In this document: positions 16,724 to 23,825 of the stretch, in pieces
Numbering within the stretch: the first letter of the stretch is position 1
Layout of the letters: each line of letters starts with the position of its first letter
DNA from: Afipia birgiae 34632
GTDB lineage: Bacteria > Pseudomonadota > Alphaproteobacteria > Rhizobiales > Xanthobacteraceae
Length of the DNA: 64,000 bases
Assembly: GCF_000308295.2 (NCBI RefSeq)
Contig: NZ_HG326654.1
Location: forward strand, 826,759 to 890,758
Direction: 5' to 3'
The notes under the pieces: model-generated
The model's input: the letters and a program-made list of their open reading frames with translations, nothing else
Told to the model about the DNA's origin: nothing
Databases searched by the model: none
Position numbers and translations under genes: made by a program

Positions 16724-16743
16724 CGAAATATTCGGATATTTCG
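16724..16743. promoter_or_regulatory. Inverted repeat, candidate MarR (PetP) operator
   Basis: CGAAATAT-TCGG-ATATTTCG: two perfect 8-bp arms with a 4-bp centre. It lies 45 bp upstream of the petP-like start and in the divergent promoter region of ilvE. Size and symmetry suit a MarR-family dimer. The region around it (16680-16760) is AT-rich and contains TTGACA at 16681-16686. Confidence 0.5.
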
Positions 16744-16915
16744 CCGTCGCCGGGCCCTCGGAGTACCTGATAACTTCGGCCGGAAAAGAAGCGAATTTTT
16801 CGCCGTGCGATTGTCGGTCGACATTCCACGAAACATACTGGACTTAACCGCTCTCGACAAACGAACGAGCGCCTGCCGGCTCCTGAAAATGGGCTGGCCG
16901 ATCTGGAGAAAAGCG

Positions 16916-18028
16916 ATGGGAGTTTCGTTCGATAAAATCGATGGCGCGATGGTGCTGGAATTCGAAACGCAGCCTGCGGCCAATCCGACGTCCGAGAAGG
17001 AGCGCACGGCGAAGCTGGTTGATCCCGGCTTCGGCCGGATTTTCACCGATCACATGGCTGTGGTCCGCTACAGCCATGCGAAGGGCTGGCATGGCGCGCG
17101 CGTCGAATCCCGCGCGAATTTCGCGCTCGATCCGGCGACGGCCGTCCTTCATTACGCTCAGGAAATTTTCGAAGGCCTCAAGGCCTACAAGCGCGACGAC
17201 GGCGGCGTGAACCTGTTCCGTCCCGATACCAATGCCCGGCGCTTCCGGAATTCGGCCGAACGGATGGCCATGGCGCCACTGCCCGAGCCTGTATTCATCG
17301 AAGCGGTCGAGCAGCTCGTGCGCATCGACCGCGACTGGATCCCCGGCGGCGAAGGCAGTCTCTATCTGCGGCCGTTCATGATCGCGAACGAGGTCTTCCT
17401 CGGCGTGAAGCCATCCGCGGAATACATCTTCGCCGTCATCGCATCGCCGGTCGGATCCTATTTCAAGGGCGGACCTGCACCGGTGTCGATCTGGGTGTCG
17501 GAGAACTACACGCGCGCCGCGATCGGCGGCACCGGCGCCGTCAAATGCGGCGGCAACTACGCCGCAAGCCTGCGCGCGCAGGCCGAGGCCATCGATCACG
17601 GCTGCGATCAGGTTGTTTTCCTTGATGCGGTCGAGCGCCGCTACATCGAGGAACTTGGCGGCATGAACGTCTTCTTCGTGTTCGACGACGGTTCGCTGCT
17701 GACGCCGCCGCTCGGCACGATCCTGCCGGGCATCACCCGGGATTCGATCATCGCGCTCGCGAAGGAATCCGGCACGCGCGTGCGCGAGGAGACCTACACG
17801 ATCGACCAGTGGCGCGCCGACGCAGCCAGTGGAAAGCTGAAAGAGGCCTTCGCCTGCGGCACGGCGGCCGTCATCTCGCCGATCGGCAAGGTGTGTTCCG
17901 CGAGCGGCGATTTCACCATCAACGGCGGCGCTGCCGGCCCCGTCGCGATGGGACTGCGCAAGAAGCTGGTTGACATCCAGTACGGACGCGCAGCCGACCC
18001 GCACAACTGGATCAGAAAGGTCCTGTAA
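16916..18028 (+). CDS. ilvE: Branched-chain amino acid aminotransferase
   Basis: A PLP enzyme that interconverts Leu, Ile and Val with their 2-oxo acids, using 2-oxoglutarate/glutamate. Its 370 residues and sequence fit the longer class related to eukaryotic BCATs: LHYAQEIFEGLKAYK, SLYLRPFMIA, the PLP Lys at about 210 (GTGAVKCGGNYAASL), then ELGGMNVFFV and FACGTAAVISPIG. ATG 16916 has GGAG 7 bases upstream. The gene is divergent from the petP-like gene and shares its AT-rich control region. Confidence 0.94.
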   Translation: MGVSFDKIDGAMVLEFETQPAANPTSEKERTAKLVDPGFGRIFTDHMAVVRYSHAKGWHGARVESRANFALDPATAVLHYAQEIFEGLKAYKRDDGGVNLFRPDTNARRFRNSAERMAMAPLPEPVFIEAVEQLVRIDRDWIPGGEGSLYLRPFMIANEVFLGVKPSAEYIFAVIASPVGSYFKGGPAPVSIWVSENYTRAAIGGTGAVKCGGNYAASLRAQAEAIDHGCDQVVFLDAVERRYIEELGGMNVFFVFDDGSLLTPPLGTILPGITRDSIIALAKESGTRVREETYTIDQWRADAASGKLKEAFACGTAAVISPIGKVCSASGDFTINGGAAGPVAMGLRKKLVDIQYGRAADPHNWIRKVL

Positions 18029-18031
18029 CCG

Positions 18032-18058
18032 GCGGCGGAATTATTCCGCCGCTTCCTT
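18032..18058. terminator. Bidirectional terminator, ilvE / LysR gene
   Basis: GCGGCGGAA-TTA-TTCCGCCGC: a perfect 9-bp stem with a 3-base loop, followed by TTCCTTT on the plus strand. It lies between the convergent ends of ilvE and the LysR-family gene. Confidence 0.75.
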
Positions 18059-18973
18059 TCACTCACTGATCGCGCGGCGTCGCGCGCCACATTCGCTCAC
18101 CATGAAGTCCACCAGCGCGCGCACGGACGGAAGCAGTCCGCGGCGTGACGGGAAGACGGCGTGAATGATGCCGCTCTTGGGAGTCCATTGCGGCAGGACG
18201 TGAGTGAGCCGTCCCGCCTGGACATCCTGCCAGACCATCATTGTCGGCAGTTGCACAATGCCGACGCCCTTGATCGCGGCCTCGCGCAGCGCGGCCATAT
18301 CATCCGTCACAAGCCGCGGCACATACGGGACGATGGCCGTCCTGCCGTCGGACTGTTCGAGCGACCAGCTATGTTCGCGATGCGGCGGACCCAGATCGAG
18401 ACTCGGCCAGCCATGAAGATCAGCCGGGCCCTCGGGATGCTTTCGTCCCTCAAGCAATGAAGGACTGGCGACGAGACATTGCGTGCTTTCGTCGAGCCGC
18501 CGCATCACCAGTTCGGAATGTTCGAGCGGTGGAAAGCGGACCCGGATCACCACATCGAATCCTTCGCCGATCACATCCACCCGCCGGTTGGTGCTCTCAA
18601 GATGGATTTCGACGCGCGGATTCTCAATCATGAAACGCGCAATCAGTTCGCCGAACTGAAAGTTGAGCAGCGCGGTCGGGCACGCCATGCGGATCACGCC
18701 CTGCGGCTCCGAGCGGACCCGCTCGATCACCGACTGCGCGGCTTCCGCCTCGACCAGCACGGCGACGCAGCGCTCGTAATATTCCTGTCCGATCTCGGTG
18801 ACCGAGAAGCGCCGCGTGGAGCGCTGGATCAGCCGAACCCCGAGCCGCTCTTCAAGCAGCGCAACCCGGCGGCTCAGTTTGGATTTCTGCATTCCCAAGG
18901 CACGGCCGGCGGCGGCGAAGCCGCCGCGGTCCACCACCTGGACGAAATAGTAGAGATCGTTGAGGTCCTGCAT
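18059..18973 (-). CDS. LysR-family transcriptional regulator
   Basis: A 304-residue LysR protein. The N-terminal helix-turn-helix reads LNDLYYFVQVVDRGGFAAAGRALGMQKSKLSRRVALLEERLG. The C-terminal periplasmic-binding-protein-like effector domain (about residues 90-290) has the pattern of the DsdC/AaeR-like group (GEGFDVVIRVRFPP, then GVGIVQLP). It is divergently arranged with the pirin gene, which it probably controls. ATG 18973 starts at MQDLNDLYYF, the usual position; an upstream in-frame codon would place the start in the shared promoter. Confidence 0.9.
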   Translation of the reverse strand: MQDLNDLYYFVQVVDRGGFAAAGRALGMQKSKLSRRVALLEERLGVRLIQRSTRRFSVTEIGQEYYERCVAVLVEAEAAQSVIERVRSEPQGVIRMACPTALLNFQFGELIARFMIENPRVEIHLESTNRRVDVIGEGFDVVIRVRFPPLEHSELVMRRLDESTQCLVASPSLLEGRKHPEGPADLHGWPSLDLGPPHREHSWSLEQSDGRTAIVPYVPRLVTDDMAALREAAIKGVGIVQLPTMMVWQDVQAGRLTHVLPQWTPKSGIIHAVFPSRRGLLPSVRALVDFMVSECGARRRAISE

Positions 18974-18983
18974 TGTCCTATTT

Positions 18984-19003
18984 ATGGGACGCAGTGTGCC
19001 CAT
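18984..19003. promoter_or_regulatory. Candidate LysR-binding site
   Basis: ATGGG-N10-CCCAT inverted repeat in the 116-bp gap between the divergent LysR and pirin genes, embedded in a larger imperfect symmetry (ATTTATGGG ... CCCATTTA). Position and size suit a LysR-type box; the assignment is inferred from context. Confidence 0.4.
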
Positions 19004-19089
19004 TTACAATCTTTCTGCAATATCGTCCGAAGAATACAACCTTCCCGTCAGCAATCGGGGATCGCCCCGCTGCTTCAAGGAGATCTGAG

Positions 19090-19959
19090 ATGAAGAAGGT
19101 TCTCGGCGTTTACAGCAATCCCAACATGCACTGGGTCGGCGACGGCTTTCCGGTCCGCTCGCTGTTTTCCTATGACACGCTCGGCCGGCATGCGAGCCCG
19201 TTCCTGCTGCTCGATCAGGCTGGGCCGCACTACTTCGATCCCGCAATCAGTCCGCGTGGCGTCGGGCAGCATCCTCATCGCGGCTTTGAGACCGTGACGA
19301 TCGTCTACGACGGCGAGGTCGAGCATCGCGACTCCACCGGCAACGGCGGCGTGATCGGTCCCGGCGATGTCCAGTGGATGACGGCGGCCGGAGGAATCCT
19401 GCACGAGGAGTTTCATTCGAAAGGCTTCACGCGCAGCGGCGGGCCGTTTCGCATGATGCAGCTCTGGGTGAATCTCCCCGCGAAGGACAAGATGAGCAAG
19501 CCCGGCTATCAGACCATCACCGACGGCGACATTCCTGTGGTCGATCTGCCGGGCGACGCCGGGCGGGTTCGCGTGATTGCGGGCGCCTTCGACGGCCGTA
19601 AGGGACCGGCGCGGACGTTCACGCCGATTAATCTCTGGGACGTGAGAGTGAACCGCGACGCGGCCGTCACCCTCGATCTTCCCGAGGGTCACACAACCAT
19701 GCTCGTCGTTGTCTCCGGCCGGATTACCGTCAACGGTACGCAGGACGCGGGCGAAGCGGAAATGGTGCTGCTTGATCGCAACGGCAGCAGCGCGACCATT
19801 GATGCAAGCAGCGATGCCATCGTGCTGGTGCTCACAGGCGAGCCGATCAATGAACCGATCGTCGGCCACGGTCCGTTCGTCATGAACAGCGAGGCGGAAA
19901 TCCGTCAGGCGATCGACGACTTCAACGCAGGTCGTTTCGGCGCGATAGCCCAAGCATAA
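19090..19959 (+). CDS. Pirin family protein
   Basis: A 289-residue bicupin of the pirin family. The four metal ligands of the N-terminal cupin are visible: His61 and His63 (GQHPHRGFETV), His105 and Glu107 (GGILHEEFH). Bacterial pirins include quercetinases and proteins that modulate enzyme complexes; which role applies here is unknown. AAGGAG lies 8 bases before the ATG. It is followed by a strong terminator and then by a YcaC-like hydrolase. The pairing of LysR, pirin and an isochorismatase-fold hydrolase suggests a small response unit to an aromatic or electrophilic compound (inference). Confidence 0.92.
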   Translation: MKKVLGVYSNPNMHWVGDGFPVRSLFSYDTLGRHASPFLLLDQAGPHYFDPAISPRGVGQHPHRGFETVTIVYDGEVEHRDSTGNGGVIGPGDVQWMTAAGGILHEEFHSKGFTRSGGPFRMMQLWVNLPAKDKMSKPGYQTITDGDIPVVDLPGDAGRVRVIAGAFDGRKGPARTFTPINLWDVRVNRDAAVTLDLPEGHTTMLVVVSGRITVNGTQDAGEAEMVLLDRNGSSATIDASSDAIVLVLTGEPINEPIVGHGPFVMNSEAEIRQAIDDFNAGRFGAIAQA

Positions 19960-19973
19960 GCCAAGCCAACATC

Positions 19974-20008
19974 GACTCCGGCCTGACTGACCAGGCCGGA
20001 GTCTTTTC
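19974..20008 (+). terminator. Rho-independent terminator after pirin gene
   Basis: GACTCCGGCCTG-ACTGAC-CAGGCCGGAGTC, a perfect 12-bp stem, followed by TTTTCTC. It implies that the next gene is at least partly transcribed from its own promoter. Confidence 0.85.
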
Positions 20009-20108
20009 TCAAAACATCACATCGGGGCAGAGCGCTCGCCTGCCCGACCGGCGGAGGCGTGGCCTGCGCACGGAACCCTTGCGAGCATTTGAAGAAGGAA
20101 AAACCATC

Positions 20109-20762
20109 ATGACCAGCGAAGCCATCCGCGATCCGGTGAAGGATCATCTGCTCACGCCCCAGAACGCAGCATTCATTGTCATCGACTACCAGCCGGTTCA
20201 GGTGAACTCGATCGCCTCGATGGACAGACCACTGCTCGTGAAGAACATCGTCGGTACCGCGAAGACCGCCGTCGCCTATGGCCTTCCTATCGTCCACTCC
20301 ACGGTCAACGTGAAGACCGGCCTCAACAAGCCACCGATCTCGCAGCTCCAGAAGGTGCTGGCGGACTATCCAACCTATGACCGCACCACCATCAATTCCT
20401 GGGAAGACGTCGAATTTCTCAAGGCCGTGAAGGCCACCGGCCGCAAGAAACTGATCATGACGGCGCTGTGGACCGAGGCATGCCTGACCTTCCCCGCGCT
20501 CGACGCGCTCAAGGACGGATATGAAGTCTACGTCGTGGTCGATGCCGTGGGCGGCACGTCGGTCGTCTCGCACGACATGGCGCTGCGCCGGATCGAGCAG
20601 GCCGGCGGCAAGATGATCACGCTCGTACAACTGCTCTGCGAACTTCAGCGCGACTGGAAGCGCACCGACACCGTACCGGCATTCCTCGACATCAACATCG
20701 AACTCGGCGGCACCGCCGGTTTGCAGTTCGCCTGGGACCGGGCCGAGCACACAAAGAAATAA
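20109..20762 (+). CDS. Isochorismatase-fold hydrolase, YcaC-like
   Basis: A 217-residue cysteine hydrolase. Catalytic pattern: Asp26 (FIVIDYQP), a Lys in the central part, and nucleophile Cys125 (TALWTEACLTFP). It resembles YcaC and related amidohydrolases more than true isochorismatases, because it lacks the isochorismatase aryl-carrier domain. The substrate is unknown. ATG 20109 follows AGAAGGAAAAACC, and earlier starts would be poorly conserved. It follows the pirin gene on the same strand but is separated from it by a terminator. Confidence 0.85.
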   Translation: MTSEAIRDPVKDHLLTPQNAAFIVIDYQPVQVNSIASMDRPLLVKNIVGTAKTAVAYGLPIVHSTVNVKTGLNKPPISQLQKVLADYPTYDRTTINSWEDVEFLKAVKATGRKKLIMTALWTEACLTFPALDALKDGYEVYVVVDAVGGTSVVSHDMALRRIEQAGGKMITLVQLLCELQRDWKRTDTVPAFLDINIELGGTAGLQFAWDRAEHTKK

Positions 20763-20769
20763 ATATGAC

Positions 20770-20802
20770 GGGCGAGGCCGCGCAGGCCTCGCTCGCCCTG
20801 CC
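20770..20802. terminator. Hairpin between convergent genes
   Basis: GCGAGGCC-GCGCA-GGCCTCGC, a perfect 8-bp stem at 20772-20792, within a wider GGGC...GCCC symmetry. It has no T-run. It lies where the YcaC-like gene and the deaminase gene converge and may terminate both. Confidence 0.45.
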
Positions 20803-20803
20803 G

Positions 20804-21277
20804 TCAAACGCGCCCGAGTCTATCGGACGGCAGACGCCCACATCCTGTAGAGATCTTCCCGTCCGGACGAACGGGGAGATAGGCAACCTTCAGGGACTGC
20901 TCGGGCAGCGGCCGCGCCAATTGCGCGTAGATCGCCGCCGTCGACAGGCCGTAAGGTTCGCCGTCTTCGTTGGAATAGGCGTAGGTCACTTCGGTGACAC
21001 CGGTGAGATGCATCGCTGCAAGGCACATCGGACACGGATGACCGCTGGCATAGATCGCGCAACCATCAAGCCGGGGCGAGCCGAGCGCACGACTCGCGAC
21101 GCGGATGGCCTGCAGTTCGGCATGTGTGGTCGGATCGCCGGTCGCCGCGATCTCGTTGACGCCGGTCGCGATCGTCTTGCCGTCCTTCACCAGCACGGCT
21201 CCGAACGGACGGCCGCCGCGACGGACATTGTCACGCGCCAGCCCGATCGCTTCACACAAAAAGCGTTCAGCGGACAT
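20804..21277 (-). CDS. Nucleoside/guanine deaminase (CDA family)
   Basis: A 157-residue zinc deaminase. Zinc and catalytic residues: His52 and Glu54 (THAELQAI), Cys82 and Cys85 (GHPCPMCLAAM). The RPFGAVLVKDGK segment and the length fit guanine deaminase (GuaD) and related nucleoside deaminases better than tRNA adenosine deaminase TadA. The substrate is not certain. The start at ATG 21277 (MSAERFLCEA) has GGGAGAGA about 7 bases upstream and lies 25 bases after the end of prmB. Confidence 0.87.
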   Translation of the reverse strand: MSAERFLCEAIGLARDNVRRGGRPFGAVLVKDGKTIATGVNEIAATGDPTTHAELQAIRVASRALGSPRLDGCAIYASGHPCPMCLAAMHLTGVTEVTYAYSNEDGEPYGLSTAAIYAQLARPLPEQSLKVAYLPVRPDGKISTGCGRLPSDRLGRV

Positions 21278-21302
21278 GCAGTCTCTCCCCCGTCTGTTCG
21301 GA

Positions 21303-22310
21303 TCAGAGCGCCTCGGCCGGAAGCCAGAACACCTCGCCGTCGGACTCCTCGGTGTCGAGCCACAGCAGCGGCAGATTCGGATAGGCATCCCCCAGCACAT
21401 CGCGGCCGCGGCCGATCTCGCACAGCAAGCCGCCGTCAGGCGTCAGATGATCCTTCGCCGCGTCGAGAATCCGGCGCACGATGTCGAGTCCGTCATCGCC
21501 GCCATCGAACGCAATCAGCGGCTCATGCCGGCATTCGCGCGGCAGACCCGCCATGCCTTCAGCGTCAACATAAGGCGGATTGGTGATGATGAGATCGTAG
21601 CGCGAATCGCTCACCGCATCGAACAGGTCGCCCTGATACAGTGACACGCGATCCTCAAGACCGTAATCGGCGACATTGCGCGCGGCCACCGCCAGCGCGT
21701 CCGGCGAAATATCCACCGCATCGACAGTCGCATTCGGGAAACTCTGGCACGCGAGAATCGCCAGGCACCCCGAGCCGGTGCAAAGGTCGAGCACGCGGGT
21801 GATATTGATCGGATCGTCGATCAGCGAACCGCCTTCCTCCTCGACCTCACCGCTGAAATGCGAATCCAGCAGTTCGCCGATGAAGGAGCGCGGCACGATC
21901 ACCCGTTCGTCGACATAGAACGGCAGCCCGCGCATGTAGATCTTGTTGACCAGATAGGCGGCAGGTTTGCGGGTGGCGATGCGCTTGTCGATGAGCGCGA
22001 GAATTCTTGCCGCTTCATGCGAGGTGACGCGCGCATTCGCAAACATCTCGAACTGGTCCGGATGCAGATGCAGGGCCTCGCACACAAGAAAGGCTGCCTC
22101 CGCCACGGGATCGGTGGTGCCGTGGGCGAACACCACTTCGGCTTCGACGAAACGGCTGACGCCGTAGCGCATCAGGTCGAGCAGCGTTACGAGTTCGCCC
22201 GGCGCAATCTTGGGCGGTGCCGCACTCTTCAGCACCTTCTTCGCCTTTGCACGCGCAGCGCCGCGCTTTGCGGACGCCTTCACGGCCGCGGACTTTGTTT
22301 TCTTTGCCAT
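21303..22310 (-). CDS. prmB: 50S ribosomal protein L3 N5-glutamine methyltransferase
   Basis: Methylates a Gln of ribosomal protein L3, using SAM. The catalytic motif NPPY is present (LIITNPPYVDAEG), with the SAM-binding loop VLDLCTGSGCLAI and family block VIVPRSFIGELL. The enzyme has 335 residues. The first 35 are a Lys/Ala-rich tail (MAKKTKSAAVKASAKRG and onward) resembling histone H1 tails, which E. coli PrmB lacks. ATG 22310 overlaps the moaE stop (TAATG), so the genes are coupled. A GTG 12 bases upstream is a less likely start. Confidence 0.92.
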   Translation of the reverse strand: MAKKTKSAAVKASAKRGAARAKAKKVLKSAAPPKIAPGELVTLLDLMRYGVSRFVEAEVVFAHGTTDPVAEAAFLVCEALHLHPDQFEMFANARVTSHEAARILALIDKRIATRKPAAYLVNKIYMRGLPFYVDERVIVPRSFIGELLDSHFSGEVEEEGGSLIDDPINITRVLDLCTGSGCLAILACQSFPNATVDAVDISPDALAVAARNVADYGLEDRVSLYQGDLFDAVSDSRYDLIITNPPYVDAEGMAGLPRECRHEPLIAFDGGDDGLDIVRRILDAAKDHLTPDGGLLCEIGRGRDVLGDAYPNLPLLWLDTEESDGEVFWLPAEAL

Positions 22311-22786
22311 TATTTTTTCCACCGCGCGGCTGCATTGTCGTCATGGGCCTGCGCATCGACCCAGCTTGTTGAAGAAGAATCACCACCCGCGCGTTCCTCG
22401 GATTTCCAGAACGGCGCGCTGGTCTTGAGAAAGTCCATCAGAAACTCCGCCGCCTGAAACGCCGCCTCGCGGTGAACCGAAGCCGTCAGCACCAGCACGA
22501 TGTTATCGCCCGGCACCACGCGGCCATAGCGATGGATCACCGTGACGCCAGTCAGCGGCCAGCGCGTGATTGCCTCGGACACATGCCGCCCGATCTCGGC
22601 CTCGGCCATGCCGGGGTAATGTTCGAGCGTCATTGCGGCGATGGCGTCCTTGCCCTCGCCGCCCCGGCAGATTCCTGAGAAGCTCACCACCGCGCCGACG
22701 TCGTGCCGCGCCTTGGTCAGCGCCGCGATTTCCGCCGCGATGTCGAAGTCCGCGGACTGAATTCGGATTGTGACGGGCGTCGTCAT
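22310..22786 (-). CDS. moaE: Molybdopterin synthase catalytic subunit
   Basis: Large subunit of molybdopterin synthase. It uses MoaD thiocarboxylate to insert the dithiolene sulfurs into precursor Z. The 158 residues include GAVVSFSGICRG, LEHYPGMAEAEI, VIHRYGRVVPGD (the conserved Arg/His region), HREAAFQAAEFLMD and the Lys-containing PFWKSEE segment near the active site. The last 35 residues are polar. It lies downstream of moaD, with a palindromic repeat in between, and its stop overlaps prmB. Confidence 0.94.
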   Translation of the reverse strand: MTTPVTIRIQSADFDIAAEIAALTKARHDVGAVVSFSGICRGGEGKDAIAAMTLEHYPGMAEAEIGRHVSEAITRWPLTGVTVIHRYGRVVPGDNIVLVLTASVHREAAFQAAEFLMDFLKTSAPFWKSEERAGGDSSSTSWVDAQAHDDNAAARWKK

Positions 22787-22803
22787 AAAGCTTTTTCAGT
22801 TTT

Positions 22804-22873
22804 GCGCATGATCTGATCGGAAAACCGGTGCGCACTTTTCGCTAACGCGGCCGTTCCGGTCCGGATCATGCGC
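22804..22873. repeat. Short palindromic repeat, GCGCATGATC family
   Basis: GCGCATGATC at one end and GATCATGCGC at the other, with CGGAAAACCGG and CACTTTTCG inside. A related, less symmetric element lies at 62333-62380. It sits between moaD and moaE inside an operon, so it must be transcribed. Confidence 0.75.
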
Positions 22874-22874
22874 G

Positions 22875-23126
22875 TTAGCCGCCGGTCATCGGCGGAAAGA
22901 ACGCGATCTCGCGGGCGCCCGCGATCACGGTATCGGGTTTGACGTGGGTATGGTCGATCGCGGCGCGGATGGTTTTCGGCGACGCGAATGCGTTGGCGTA
23001 TTCCTCGCCCCGCGCCACCAGCCACTGCATCAGGTCCGCGACCGTGCGCACATCAGCCGGCGGATCGAGCGTTTCCTCGGTCTTGCCAATACGTTCGCGC
23101 ACCCAAGCGAAATAGAGCACCTTCAC
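22875..23126 (-). CDS. moaD: Molybdopterin synthase sulfur-carrier subunit
   Basis: An 83-residue ubiquitin-like protein ending in Gly-Gly (FFPPMTGG), which is adenylated and then converted to a thiocarboxylate that donates sulfur to the MoaE reaction. The N-terminus VLYFAWVRERIGKTEE is typical. The start is a GTG that overlaps the pgsA stop by four bases (GTGA), so it is coupled to pgsA. Only moaD and moaE of the cofactor pathway are in the window. Confidence 0.92.
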   Translation of the reverse strand: MKVLYFAWVRERIGKTEETLDPPADVRTVADLMQWLVARGEEYANAFASPKTIRAAIDHTHVKPDTVIAGAREIAFFPPMTGG

Positions 23127-23737
23127 CGGTCTTCCTCGGTCAGATGATGGATTCCCGCGCGGAGGTAATCCCATCCGGTGTAGATGGTGAGAATCGCCGA
23201 AATCCACAACAGCGTGATGCCGATCACGACGGTCGGCGGCAGGATCATTTCACCGGCTTCGCCCGCGATGAGGAAGCCGATGGCGACGAGCTGCACCGTG
23301 GTCTTCCACTTTGCCAGTTGCGACACGGGGACGCTGATGCGGATGACGGCGAGGTATTCCCGCAGGCCCGACACCAGAATCTCGCGGCACAGGATCACGA
23401 TGGCCGCCCACAGCGACCAGCCGCGAATGGTTTCGTCCGCAGCCAGCATCAGCAGGCACGACGCCACCAGAAGCTTGTCTGCGATCGGGTCCAGCATCTT
23501 GCCGAGTGAGGACTGCTGGTCCCAGATCCGCGCGTAATAGCCGTCGAGAAAATCAGTGACACCGGCGGCGATGAACACGAACAGGGCCACCCAGCGCAGC
23601 CACAGCGGCGCGCCCATGATGGACTGCGCATACATGCAGCCGATCACCACCGGGATCGCGGCAATCCGGGAGTAAGTCAGGATATTGGGCAAAGACAGCG
23701 AGCGTTTTGCTGGCTTCGGGGCGGCGACACTGGTCAT
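23123..23737 (-). CDS. pgsA: CDP-diacylglycerol-glycerol-3-phosphate 3-phosphatidyltransferase
   Basis: An inner-membrane enzyme that makes phosphatidylglycerol phosphate, the committed step to phosphatidylglycerol and cardiolipin. The CDP-alcohol phosphatidyltransferase signature D-G-x2-A-R-x8-G-x3-D-x3-D is visible as DFLDGYYARIWDQQSSLGKMLDPIADK. There are about five to six hydrophobic segments and 204 residues. The N-terminal LPNILTYSRIAAIPV is also typical. It follows uvrC by 88 bases and overlaps moaD. Its product supplies the lipid donor for Lgt (5.9 kb). Confidence 0.95.
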   Translation of the reverse strand: MTSVAAPKPAKRSLSLPNILTYSRIAAIPVVIGCMYAQSIMGAPLWLRWVALFVFIAAGVTDFLDGYYARIWDQQSSLGKMLDPIADKLLVASCLLMLAADETIRGWSLWAAIVILCREILVSGLREYLAVIRISVPVSQLAKWKTTVQLVAIGFLIAGEAGEMILPPTVVIGITLLWISAILTIYTGWDYLRAGIHHLTEEDR

Positions 23738-23825
23738 GGCTTTACCAATACTGCGAAAGTGCCCGCGTCAACAGCCCAGCGGGCGCATTTCGGCCAAGTG
23801 CTAGATGCGGGCAGCGGCAAGACGT

